This document shows, in pieces, positions 1 through 10,149 of a DNA stretch of 64,000 nucleotides. Below the pieces are notes generated by a model. It was not told the DNA's origin. It made no database searches and saw only the letters and a program-made list of their open reading frames with translations. The stretch comes from Pyropia haitanensis (Eukaryota > Rhodophyta > Bangiophyceae > Bangiales > Bangiaceae): the NCBI GenBank assembly GCA_008729055.1, contig SDUX01000010.1, positions 3,797,090-3,861,089 of the forward strand, written 5' to 3'. The stretch's first letter is position 1. Each line of letters opens with the position of its first letter. The position numbers and the translations under genes are program-made.

Positions 1-1375
1 TCATGCACCGCTGCCTTCGATCCCGCCGCACGCGTCCAGGCGGGACGGACAGTGCAGCGCACAAAGCAGAGGGAGGGGTGAAGTAGAAGGGTGGGAGTGG
101 TGGGACAGAGCCCGTGGCGAGCAGGCGAGGGAAAGGCAGTGGAGAGGCGCACGAGAGGGGGTGGGAGGCGGGGGGGCAGGATGGCAAGGGCGGGATGGGG
201 GAGGATTCGGGGCGGTCGGCTTGCACTGGGACGACCCAAGGTGGGGAGAGACGTGCAAGTGACCACTTGCACCGCTGCATTCTCGATTCTCACGAAATGA
301 GGGGTGCCAATTATTGAGTGCGACGCAACGTGCTGACCACCAACCGGCGACAGCGTGTGGTACCGGTGATGGAGTGGAATCTATCGTGTGAAGAGGAAAA
401 AGCGTCGTAACACAATCCTATGGTGGTATATTTGTGAAAATCATGTATTCTTTTACCCCGCTAGTTTCGAAACGGGGTGCTGTGACGATGGAGCGCGCGG
501 CGGCGGAGGGCCCGCACGCCGGCCGCGGGGCCACCACCCCGCCAGCATACCCCAGCCGCGCCTTGCCCAGGCGGCGGCCGACACCTGGCCCGGCGGCGGG
601 GGAGGCCACCGCGGCCGGCTGGGGACGCGGCAGCGAGCTCGCCGCGGCGCCTGTAGAGCGCCGCGGCTGGTGCAAGGCGGGCCAGCTGTGAAAAACAGGA
701 TGAGAAAGGATCACGCCGCGGCAGCGGCGGGCGGTCACGACGACGGTGGTTGTGGCGGTCTCGCCCCCCGTCGCCCTCCGCCCCCGCCCCCCCGCCGCAG
801 CGCGGGTGCGCCGGCAACACGCACGACGACGGCCGTGGCGCGCGGGGGGCCCCCACCAGGAGGGTTCCCCTCGACCAGCAGGCGTCCCTCATGGCCGCGC
901 GGTCTGCGGATGCTGCGGCCGCGCGCGGCGGGCCGACCGGCGGGCGCGGCGGCTGGGCCGGCCGGGGCCGTCGCCGCCCCCATCCCCCCCCCCCCGCTGC
1001 CGTCATCCGTGGCGGCCCCACCTACTACTCACCCGCCCGTCCCTCCCGCGTGCGTCGCGGTCGCCCGCGCGCCCGACCACACCCTACGCCCCCTCACCAG
1101 CGTCGTGGGCGTACCCCCCCGTCACTGCCGCCCCCACCACCCCGCTGGCGGGGCTGAGGGGACGCGCGCGGAGAACAAACGGTGCATCCTTTTTTTTCTC
1201 TTCTTTTCTTTTTTTTTTTGCCCCTGCGGGCTTCCGCTGTCCCCTTGGCCCGCGGACGCTGACCGCGCTACGCCCACACCGCAGCCCCGTCGCAGACCGC
1301 GCCGCCGCGTGGCCGTCGTCCCCCGCCTGCGTTCTGCCCCGCGTGCCCGCGCGCACCGGACCGGCGGTGCTCCCG

Positions 1376-1410
<35 letters not shown>

Positions 1411-2472
1411 GGCCGCCGCGGTGCGTCGCCGCCGGGATCCACGCCGTGCCCGCCCCGCAGAGTGTCCTACCCCCCCCCTCCCCGTCGCGACGCGGCCGCC
1501 CAGCCGGCCGCGCCGCCGCGGCTGCGACGGCCGGCTCGGTGGGCGGGCGGGGTGGTGTCGGCTGCGCGTCCCCCGCCCACACGGCGCCAGGTGGCCGCGC
1601 ACCCGCCCGCTGCCGCCTGCGGCGGGCGGTGGTGGCGGTGACGGTCAGGTCGCGCAGCGCAAGGCACGTGGGGTGCCAGCGGTCCGCCGCGGCGCGCCCG
1701 CTCGGTGACGCTGGCCAAACGCGGGTGGCCCCTACCGCAGAGGGGGACGAGCGGCGCGGCAGCGAGTGGCCGCCGTCGAGGGGGAGGCCACGGGCGCGCG
1801 TGAGGCGGCGTCACGGGTCAGGTAGGCGGGCCCCGCCGACTGAGCACGGGCGGCAGAGGACTTATTGGTTGTGCTGGAGGCGCCCTCGCCAGCGGGGCAG
1901 CACGGTCAGGCGGCCGGCGACAAACGTACAACGGACAAGAGCAACAGGGGTGACCAGCGGGGAGGCCATTTCCCCGTATGGGCGGCGCCAACGGCGGTGG
2001 CCGGTTGTGGCCCGCGGCGGCTGCCGCCGTGGCCGCCAGCGACCGTGCGTCGGGAGGCACGGGCGGCGTCGCTCACGGCAGCGGCCTGCGCGCGGTAGCC
2101 GTCGCCGCCCGCCGCGCCTGGACGCAGCGCCCGAGACGACCCGCCGCCGTGCGCCCGCCAGCGGCACGGCCACGACCACAGCCACGGCGACGGCGGCAAG
2201 CCGCTACGCGACGGCCGGCTCGTGAGCCACCCGGCCGTACGGCCGGCGGCTGCTTGCTGCGCCCGCCACACAGGGTGGCGCCACCCCACGGCGACGGGGT
2301 GTGCACCCCAGGACGGGCCCGCCCTAGCACGCCAGCCGTAGCCGACGCCCTCCACCCGGAGACCATGGGTGTACGTACATACGCCCACCACACAGCCCGT
2401 CTGCCCCCACCCTGGGTCCGGGACACCACCCCGCTCCACCCCCCCCCCCCCCTCGCCGCCCGCATTCCCCCC
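1..2472. other. Intergenic, no supported gene
   Basis: About 2.5 kb of GC-rich sequence with open frames on both strands, none of which gives a recognisable domain; their Arg/Pro/Gly/Ala composition is what random GC-rich DNA yields. It holds a short less GC-rich patch around 290-480, a T-rich tract near 1190-1220 and a CCG trinucleotide run at 1377-1410. The right boundary is the stop codon of the minus-strand JmjC-like gene. Confidence 0.5.
1377..1410. repeat. (CCG)n microsatellite
   Basis: Uninterrupted CCG triplets, about eleven copies, in non-coding sequence. Confidence 0.8.
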
Positions 2473-4217
2473 TCACAGCTCCTTCTCCGCCCCCCCCGCA
2501 GCTCCCGCCGCGTGCGCGGCGAGCACCCCCTCCTCCCAGGCCGCCGCCGCGGCGGCCGCCGCGCGGTCCGCGGCGGCCATCGCGGCCAGCGCGCGCGCCA
2601 CGTCCCCGTCGGCCAGCTCCCGGAGGATGGCCGCAAACACCGCCGCCGCCGCATCGGCGGAGCCGTCGCGGCTGACGACCCCCGCCGCCCACCGCCGGAG
2701 GTCGCGCTCCTCGGTGGCCGCGTCGGGGCCGAGCAGCGACGGCGACGGCGGCCGCGTGGGGGGAGGGCGGTCGCTGCCCGCGCCGCCGCCGCCGGCTTCC
2801 ACGCCGTCAGCACCTCCTGGACCGACGCCAGGGCGGGCGGCGCCCGCGTCCGCGTCCGCGTCCGGGGTCCCCCCCTCGGCGCCCTCGGCCAGCTCCTCCA
2901 GCAGCGGCGTCAGGAGTTCCGCCGACGCGGCGCTACAAAACGCGTCGACCGCCCGCGCGAGGCTCGCCAGGTGTGGGTCCTCGTGGGCGTCCCCCCAGCC
3001 GTCCCCCGCACGGGCGGCGTCTGCCGCCCCCCCCCCTCGGCACCCCCCTCCCCCCTTGCGGCGACGTGTCGCAGAACGGCGGTGGGCATGACGGGCGTGC
3101 CGAGCAGCGCCGGCGACACGCCCGTCGCCACCCCCACCGCCGCGGCGGCCAGGGACGCGGACGTGGCGGCGCCGCGCAGCGGCACGGTGCTGACGCCCGC
3201 GAGCAGCCCACGGAGGAGGGTGCCGACGGTGGCGGCGGGGGTGGCCACCCGGTACGACAGCGACAGGGACACCTTGTCCCGCGGCGTCGCGGACGTCAGC
3301 GCCCACCCCGCCGGGACGGAGAGGACGTCCCCCTCGGCAAGCGCGTACGGCCCGTTGGCGCCGCCGCTCTCGCCGTCGCCGTCACTGTCGCTGTCACCCG
3401 GGCCGGGCAGCGGCGGGAGGCGTTCGCCACCAAAGCGGGGCGTCGGCGACGGCGGCGGGTGGAGCCAGACCGTCCGCTCCCCGTCGAGCTGCACCACCAG
3501 CGTGTGCGCGTCGACGGCGGGCGCTTCCCGGGCAGCGGCGCAGCCGGGCGCCAGCACCCCCACCGCCGGCGGCTGGAGCGTCACGTCAGCGGTGACGGCC
3601 ACCCCAAACGCCCGCCGCAGGCACCCCACCGCCGCCCGGTGCACCGCCGCGTCGCGGAGGTGCACGCCCGTGACGGTCATGGCGTAGCCGGTGGCGACGA
3701 GGTCGTGCGCCGCCGCGAGCGGCACGGCCACCACGTCGGAGGCGACGGCGGCGCCCATTCGCGTCACGTCGAGCCGCTCGCAGACGCCGCCCGCGCCGGC
3801 GGCCGGCCGCGCAAACGTCACGTCCGCGCCGAGGCGGAGGGGCCGATGGCCGCCGCCACCGCCGCCGTCGTCGTCGTCGTCGTCATCGCGGGCAACGGCC
3901 GACACGTTGGCCACCAGCAGCGCGTCAACGTCCTCGCGGGCCACCCATGTGCGGCGGGTGCGAGCCCAGGCGGCGCGGCCGGCGCGGCCCGCGTCGGCCA
4001 CCCGGTAGGGGCGGGGTGGCGTCGCGTACGCGGCGGCCAGTGCCGCCGCGGCCGACGCGGGGCCGCCCAGGAGCAGCGTCAGCAGCGCGCCAGCGTCGGC
4101 GTCGGAGGTGCAGGCGGTGGCGGTGGCGGCGGCGGGGGGCCGGGGGGGGAGCACGAAGAGGAAGAGGAGGAGCAGGGCGGCGACGCGGGGCGAGCGCCCG
4201 CGCCCTCGGGCCGCCAT
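2473..4217 (-). CDS. Secreted JmjC/cupin-like (RIOX-type) protein, metal ligands apparently lost, one frameshift
   Basis: The start is the ATG at 4217. It opens a basic stretch and a hydrophobic core (about residues 13-32, ending PPAAATA) that reads as a signal peptide or anchor. The middle resembles the cupin/JmjC core of ribosomal oxygenases (RIOX/NO66 type): a VVQLDGERTVWLH strand like the family's FVLQLEG-K-W, followed by EGDVLSVPAGW like YLPRGxxH. The family's iron ligands are not where expected: the HxD site reads APGCAA and the distal His site reads GWALTS. So it is probably not an active dioxygenase, unless I misaligned it. A helical C-terminal part (DPHLASLARAVDAF, then Ala/Asp-rich helices to the stop at 2473) lies in another frame. 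The switch occurs at the 10-C run 3027-3036, probably a homopolymer length error. About 580 residues. It is divergent from beta-COP, sharing a 640-bp upstream region. Fold assignment is moderate; function is unknown. Confidence 0.55.
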
Positions 4218-4856
4218 CAATGGCGTCACGCAGAGGGCGGCGTTCCCAGAGGTGTGCGTAGCGATGTGGGCCGGCCGTGATCTGCGAGGGCGACAAGCGG
4301 TGTGGCTTCTAGGGTGATAGCATGCTGACGGCGGGAGTGATGGTGGGGCGGTTGCCCTCGCCGGTGCTGCGCAATGGATGTGAGTGGACCCCTGCTGTCA
4401 TCGAGCATTGTGTGTCGTGAGCCGATGGAACGGGATTTACGCCGCCGACTGACGCCACGTGTCATACAGCCAACTTGACTGTGGAAGTAGTACTTCCAGA
4501 GAATACAGATCGGCTCGTGAGCTTATCGAAATTGCACTGATGTCGGGTGTGGAATTTGTATGCGTATAGTTGGTCATCGATCAATAGTAATTTACATGGT
4601 GCTGATTGCCTGGGGCTTGCTGACATCCTTCGCCTGGCTTGGTCTCCTGCCGTCTGACCGCCACCGGGTGCGCGCTTCTGGTCGCTTTGTCCGAAGCGCT
4701 AGGCTGCCGCAGTGGCGTCAAGCCACTGTGCGCGTCGATCTATCGTTTTCTCACGCTGTGCCGTCCTGCAACGACAACCTGTTTTTCTGAGGCAGGGCTG
4801 AGGACGGGGCACGAGGAGGCGGACGCCTCTGCGGCGTCCTCCGTTGGCCGCCCACC
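4218..4856. promoter_or_regulatory. Shared divergent 5' region (JmjC-like / beta-COP)
   Basis: A 639-bp gap between two divergently transcribed genes, clearly lower in GC than its flanks, especially 4440-4620. It contains an imperfect palindrome with arms GGAAGTA and TACTTCC near 4474-4488. No TATA box or other recognised motif could be assigned. It is presumed to hold both promoters. Confidence 0.45.
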
Positions 4857-7800
4857 ATGTCGTCCGCCCTGGAGCGGCAGTGCTCGCTGCTGATCAACTC
4901 CAATGCCGGCGGCGGGGAGGTGACGGAGCTGCGCAACGGCCTCGAGTCGACGGATGTGGAGGTCAAGCTCACCGCCCTGAAGCGGGTGATCCACCTGCAG
5001 CTGACCGGGGAGCCGCTGCCGGGCATGCTCATGACCGTCATCCGCTACGTGCTGCCGCACGAGAACACGCACCTGCGCAAGATGGGGCTCTACTTTTTGG
5101 AGATTGTCGACGCCCGCGGCGACGACGGGGTCATGCGCCGCGAGATGATCCTCGTGTGCAACATGGTCCGCAACGAGCTGGTGCACGCCAACGAGTTTTC
5201 CCGTGGCTGCGCCCTCCGTTTTGTGTGCAAGCTCAACGACATGGAGCTGCTGGAGCCGCTCGTGTCGGCGGTGCGCCAGAACCTGGAGCACCGGCACAGC
5301 TTTGTGCGCCGCAACGCGGTGCTGGCGGTCTCCTCCATCTTTACCAAGTTTGAGTCCCTCATCCCCGACGCCCCCGAGCTGGTCGCCGAGTTCCTGGCCG
5401 CCGAGACGGACGTGGCGTGCCAGCGTAACGCATTTTCGATGCTCTGCGCCACCGACGTGGACCGTGCGGTGGCGTACCTCCACGAGCACCTGGCCGCCAT
5501 TGCCGGCTGGGGGGACACCCTGCAGCTGGCCGCCCTGGAGCTGATCCGCCGCGTGTGCCGGATGGCGCCATTAGAAAAGGGCAAGTACATCCAGGTCATC
5601 TTTGCCCTCCTGTCTTCCTCCTCCGCGGCGGTGGTGTACGAGGCTGCGAACACGCTCATCTCCATGTCGGGGGCGCCCACCGCGGTTCGGGCGGCGGCGC
5701 AGGCCTACTGCTCCCTGCTGGCCTCCCAGAGCGACAACAATGTCAAGCTGATTCTGCTCGACAGAGTGTCGGACCTGCAGACGGCGCACACGCCGGTCCT
5801 GACTGAGATGGTCATGGACATTCTCCGAGCGCTGTCGTCACCAAACGCAGACATCCGCCGCAAGACCCTGGCGCTGGCCATGTCGCTCCTCACCCGCCGC
5901 AACGTAGACGAGGTGGTGGGGGTGCTGAAGAAGGAGCTGCTGCGGCACGCGGCCTCGGCGGGCCCGACGGCGCTCGCAGCTTCTTCCGAACTGCGGGGTC
6001 TCCTGCTGCGGGCGCTCCATACGGCTGCCATCCGCTTCCCCGATGCGGCCCCCGCGGCCGTTTCCATCATTGGGGACTTTCTGTCGGACGAGCACGGGGA
6101 TGTGGCGGTGGATGCGGTGGCGTTTGCGCGGGAGATTGCACACTCTCGGGAGGATCTGCGGCCCGACATCTTGCGTTCCATCCTGGAGGCCCTTCCGTCG
6201 CTGGGCAACCCGTCGGTGGTACGTGGGGGCCTCTGGATTCTGGGTGAGTACGCCGAGTCACCGGCTGACCTCAAGGCGGCTTTCCAGACTGTCCTCCAGT
6301 CGGTCGGCCGCCTGCCCTTGGCTGTCGTCGACGACGACACTGACCCTGACACGGCTGACGGGGAGGCGGAAGCGGGCGACACAGACGCAGCGGACGTGGA
6401 GAAGCCCAAGAAGAGCACCAGGCGTCCGACGGTCCTCGCGGATGGTACTTATGCGTCACAGACGATGGAGAGCGAGACGGCGTCGGCGGCGGCCGCGAAG
6501 GCGGTGACGACTCGCAGCGGGGGCGGTGGGGCCGGCGGCAAGGGCGCAACGAACCCACCGCTGCGGACGCTGCTGATTAATGGATCCTACTTTGTTGCCG
6601 CAGCTGTCTGTGCGGCTCTGACCAAGCTGGCCCTGCGGCTGAGCGCGTTTGAGGCGGCACCGGCGACACTCCGCAACAAGGTGCGCGCCGAGGCGATGCT
6701 CGTGTGTGCATCCATCCTGCGGTATGGGCGGGATGCGTCTGCGATGGCGCCCATTGACAATGGGGCGGCGGAGCGGATCACGGCGTGCATCCTGAGCCTG
6801 ACTGGCACCGTGGCGGCTGACGCGGCGGACACCGGGAACACTGAGAACCTGTGGCTGGACGCCCCTCGGGCGGCGTACGACGCGGTGGTGCGGGAGAAGC
6901 GGCGCAAGGAGGCCGCGGCTGCCAAGGCGGAGGCGCTGAAGGAGGCGGTCCCCGCAGAAGAGGTCATTGATTTTGGTCTGCTGCGATCTGGACGGCGCTC
7001 GGCGGGCAACGGGGTGGACGAAGCGGACCTGGGCGAGGACGCCGACCTCAGCCGTGCCCGGGACGGCGGTGGCAAGGGCGGCAAGGGTGGCGCTGGTGGC
7101 TTTGAGCTCGGCCGGGTGGTACAGCTGACTGGCATGAGCGACCCCGTCTACGCCGAGGCGCACGTGGCGGTGCATGAGTATGACATCATGCTGGATATTT
7201 TGGTGGTGAACGTGAGCAACGAGACGTTGACAAACCTGACCGTTGAGCTGGCCACGATGGGTGACCTCCGCCTGTGCGAGCGACCGCAGGCGCACACGTT
7301 GGCGGCGGGTGCGCGGGTCAACGTGCGCGCCAACATCAAGGTGTCGTCGACCGAGACGGGCATCATTTTCGGCAACGTGGTTTACGATGTTGCTGGGGCG
7401 GCGTCTGCATCGGGTTGCGTCATCCTCAACGATGTGCACATGGACGTGATGGACTACATGCGACCGGCTGAAGTGAACGACGCTGCCTTCCGCTCCATGT
7501 GGGCCGAGTTTGAATGGGAGAACAAGGTGGCGGTGACCACGTCGCTCACGTCCCTGTCGGCGCTGCTCAATTTCATCATCGAGTCCACCAACATGCGCTG
7601 CCTGACGCTGCGTGGCAGCGAAGACGATGCGGGCTACCTTGCCGCCAACCTTTACGCTCGCTCGGTCTTTGGGGAGGACGCCCTCGTCAACGTGTCGGTG
7701 GATCGCGGCGGGGACGGCCGCCTTGCTGGCTTCATCCGCATCCGTTCCAAGACCCAGGGCATCGCGTTGAGCCTGGGTGACAAGATTACGCTTCGCCAGA

Positions 7801-7901
7801 GCCAGGCGCAGATGGCGGCGGCCTCGACTGGCAGCGGCACGGGATCTGGTGGTCGGGGTGCCAGCGGCAACGCCATGGCGGTTGCGGCGGCAGTCATGTA
7901 A
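4857..7901 (+). CDS. COPB1: Coatomer subunit beta (beta-COP)
   Basis: 1014 residues, uninterrupted, close to the family's usual length (about 950). Beta-COP is a core subunit of the COPI coat and acts on Golgi membranes in retrograde Golgi-to-ER transport. The N-terminal half is the adaptin-like HEAT-repeat solenoid, beginning with the family's hallmark opening (LRNGLES-D and HEN-HLRKMGLYFLEI). Residues about 480-570 form an acidic then Ser/Thr/Gly-rich linker, longer than usual. From about 740 comes the C-terminal appendage (QLTGMSDPVYAEAHVAVHEYDI, then VNVSNETLTNLTVELATMGDL), ending near KTQGIALSLGDKI. The start ATG at 4857 sits in a good context (CCACCATGT). It is divergent from the JmjC-like gene. 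A T-rich tail follows the stop codon. The identification is secure. Confidence 0.97.
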   Translation: MSSALERQCSLLINSNAGGGEVTELRNGLESTDVEVKLTALKRVIHLQLTGEPLPGMLMTVIRYVLPHENTHLRKMGLYFLEIVDARGDDGVMRREMILVCNMVRNELVHANEFSRGCALRFVCKLNDMELLEPLVSAVRQNLEHRHSFVRRNAVLAVSSIFTKFESLIPDAPELVAEFLAAETDVACQRNAFSMLCATDVDRAVAYLHEHLAAIAGWGDTLQLAALELIRRVCRMAPLEKGKYIQVIFALLSSSSAAVVYEAANTLISMSGAPTAVRAAAQAYCSLLASQSDNNVKLILLDRVSDLQTAHTPVLTEMVMDILRALSSPNADIRRKTLALAMSLLTRRNVDEVVGVLKKELLRHAASAGPTALAASSELRGLLLRALHTAAIRFPDAAPAAVSIIGDFLSDEHGDVAVDAVAFAREIAHSREDLRPDILRSILEALPSLGNPSVVRGGLWILGEYAESPADLKAAFQTVLQSVGRLPLAVVDDDTDPDTADGEAEAGDTDAADVEKPKKSTRRPTVLADGTYASQTMESETASAAAAKAVTTRSGGGGAGGKGATNPPLRTLLINGSYFVAAAVCAALTKLALRLSAFEAAPATLRNKVRAEAMLVCASILRYGRDASAMAPIDNGAAERITACILSLTGTVAADAADTGNTENLWLDAPRAAYDAVVREKRRKEAAAAKAEALKEAVPAEEVIDFGLLRSGRRSAGNGVDEADLGEDADLSRARDGGGKGGKGGAGGFELGRVVQLTGMSDPVYAEAHVAVHEYDIMLDILVVNVSNETLTNLTVELATMGDLRLCERPQAHTLAAGARVNVRANIKVSSTETGIIFGNVVYDVAGAASASGCVILNDVHMDVMDYMRPAEVNDAAFRSMWAEFEWENKVAVTTSLTSLSALLNFIIESTNMRCLTLRGSEDDAGYLAANLYARSVFGEDALVNVSVDRGGDGRLAGFIRIRSKTQGIALSLGDKITLRQSQAQMAAASTGSGTGSGGRGASGNAMAVAAAVM

Positions 7902-7904
7902 CCT

Positions 7905-8030
7905 GCTGTGCATTTGCTCTGTTTCTTTGCATACTTGCGTTAGTGCCTCCTTCTGTCACTCTGTTTTTCTTCTATTTTTTTGTTGGCAGTTGCCCTGCAT
8001 TTCTTTCTTGTCTCTGTCAGCCTGTGAACG
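7905..8030 (+). promoter_or_regulatory. T-rich 3' flank of beta-COP
   Basis: Directly after the TAA the strand is rich in T (runs such as TTTTTCTTCTATTTTTTTG), in sharp contrast to the surrounding GC-rich DNA. The same pattern follows ASS1, Prp8 and RSH, so it probably marks the 3' UTR and poly(A) signal region. No AATAAA hexamer was seen. Confidence 0.5.
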
Positions 8031-10149
8031 GTGACGTTGGGGCCTGTTCCTGATGCGGCATGCCTCGAAAGCACACGCTCGACACTCTGCCACCGATGCT
8101 CCCCTATGGACCTTGTCGCTGGGCGACCAATGCCTCCTCTCTTGACGCTTGCACATCAGCAAAGGATAGACGTGTCGGGGGGGACTCACCATGTCGACAG
8201 CAGCCGCCAAGTGAGGGCGAGCAGGGGCGTCGCAGGGCGCAGGCGAGCACCCCACGGGAGCATCCCGGGCGGGGCGCGGGGTGTCCCCTCGCGCCTGTCA
8301 CAACCCTGGCCTGAGCCTGTTGTGCTTCACGGCTGGGCTCAGCTGAGTCATGGCCAGCCACTGAGGGGGAAAGGGGTAGCAGGTCACGGTTGCTACCACA
8401 CCTCAATGGAGACAGCAGCAGCAGCAGCAGTGAGGGCGGCCGTGGCGGCGGCGGCGGGGCGGGCGTCTCCGCTCCCCCGGGAGGAGGAGGATGTTGCGCT
8501 CCTGCTGTCTCGGTCCCCGTCGCCGCTGCTCGACGGCGGCGGCGACTGTTGGGACGGCCAGCTCGCCCTCGCGACGTATTGCGCGTGGCGGGTGGACCCA
8601 ACCCCCCCTGTTGGCGGCGGCGGGTAAGCGGGGTGGCCGCCGTACCCCGTCTGCTCCACCGCCGTTGCCGGCCCTAACGAAGGGAACGCACGACGAGCTG
8701 CCAGTGCCACCGTTATCTACGTCTGCCGCTGCCATACCTGGACGCCGCGGGGTTGGTGGCAGCAGCGGTGGGCGCGCTGCTGGCGATGCCGGCAATGTCG
8801 GCGCTGCCTGCTGACCAAGCCTGCTTTTCCGACAGTGGTGCGCCGTTGCAGAGCTCTGCGCGTGGGGCTCTGCTCGCATAGTAGGTTGCATCCGGCCCTC
8901 GTGTGATGACCAAGCCAGCTTACGCGACTCTACTGCACAGTGCTGTTGCATTGCCTGACGTGTCGCCACCGTCTCTTGTGCCGGGCTGTCCCCACCGCTG
9001 CACCATCACGGCACCACTCCCACAACCTCCCGCCGCCTACGAGGTCGGACGGCACGTTGCGTGACGCAACGGATGCCTACTCCTACCCATGACCAAGGTA
9101 TCCGACGTACGACCGGTGGGCACTGGCCCCACACCAACCGACATCGAGCCGACGGTCTGATCTCTGTCGAGCCCCTCTCTGCACGAGGTCCTCACGGCTG
9201 TCATCGCCAACTTCTGTGTTGGTGGCGGGGGTCCAGCATCCGGAGTCCAGCACCCGGTCGACGTAAAGAGGCCCTCCCTCCCCTACCACCGCGCAGCGGC
9301 TTGGACTTTGATCGGGGCGAACGCACGTGACGGGGCGGCGACAATGGTCACGGCGCCGTCGGATCCCACGGCGGGTCGCCTGCCCTGTTGGTAGCTCAGC
9401 TTCACCCCGCCGACGGTGTCGCCGCCGTGGCCGATGCGTCTGGAGAAGCCGACGCGAGTCTCCGCTCGGCTGATCCCGCTCGAGGAGATGGAGGCGGCCA
9501 CTGTCCTCTTGGCCTTGTACCAAACAGCGCCGCGGAGTAAAGGACCGAAGCGGAGGAGGGGGGAAGGATGGAACTGGGGTGCCGCTGGTATGGCTCCGCC
9601 GGGGTAGCGACATGGCGGCGCACCATGGCCGCTGATGACATGGGCGAGGGCTGTGGGAGCGGGTCGACGCGTGACGCGCGGTGGCGTCGACGACGTCGGG
9701 CGGGCGGCCCTAGCACGACTCACGATTGTTTGAATTCAAGATATTCAAAAACATTCTGACAGAGACGAGGCAGTACGGGGATGCGTTGCACGCCACGTGT
9801 TCGGGGTCGCATGCAAGTGCTACAGGCTGGCATTGCCGCTGCTCTGTCCTGGCCCGCGCCCCTCCACCAACTTTTGCTCGTCGGGCGCGGACCCGCCCAC
9901 CTCGTGCTTGGGCGCCCCTCCTTTTTCGTCTTTGGGCGACCTCACCTCGTCTTTGGGGCCGCCTCTTGTCCTCCGCGTCGCCCACCCGTTGTCCTGCCCA
10001 TTGCGGCCAACCGCGTGCTGGATGCGCCCCACCACCTCCTGCCTTCCCGTCCGGCATCCTGTTCAGCGGCGTCCCCCCCCTCCCCCACTCTGCCGCCGCC
10101 ACCTCCCTCTGCCACCTCTTCCCCCCCCTCCCCTCCCCCCTCGCCGCTG
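8031..10149. other. Intergenic, two weak coding candidates
   Basis: About 2.1 kb without a recognised gene. Two stretches look more protein-like than background. On the plus strand, an ATG at 8406 opens about 73 codons that run straight into a splice-donor-like GGTAAGC at 8623-8629, and a later frame (8705-8881, stop TAG) could be a second exon, but the phases do not match. On the minus strand 9283-9500 reads as a well-mixed sequence (VGFSRRIGHGGDTVGGV). From 9781 the acetate kinase frame is already open with an ATG, so the right end may encode a transit peptide rather than 5' UTR. Confidence 0.35.

Noticed and set aside
388..2225. Long open frames on both strands (up to 417 codons)
   Set aside because: Composition is Arg/Pro/Gly/Ala noise, frames overlap on both strands and no domain is recognisable. 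High GC makes stops rare.
2473..3060. A short intron instead of a frameshift in the JmjC-like gene
   Set aside because: The only GT...AG pairs near the switch would give an intron of about 30 bp or less, with no GTACG donor; the 10-C run is the simpler explanation.
1978..4280. Plus-strand open frames of several hundred codons overlapping the JmjC-like gene
   Set aside because: They are the reverse or shifted readings of a gene whose minus-strand frame contains the conserved segments.
6456..7913. 485-codon minus-strand frame within beta-COP
   Set aside because: Antisense shadow of a conserved plus-strand gene, rich in His/Arg with no family resemblance.
8406..8881. A two-exon gene joined by the GTAAGC donor at 8624
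   Set aside because: The phases of the first frame and the best downstream frame do not match at the available acceptors, and no family is recognisable.
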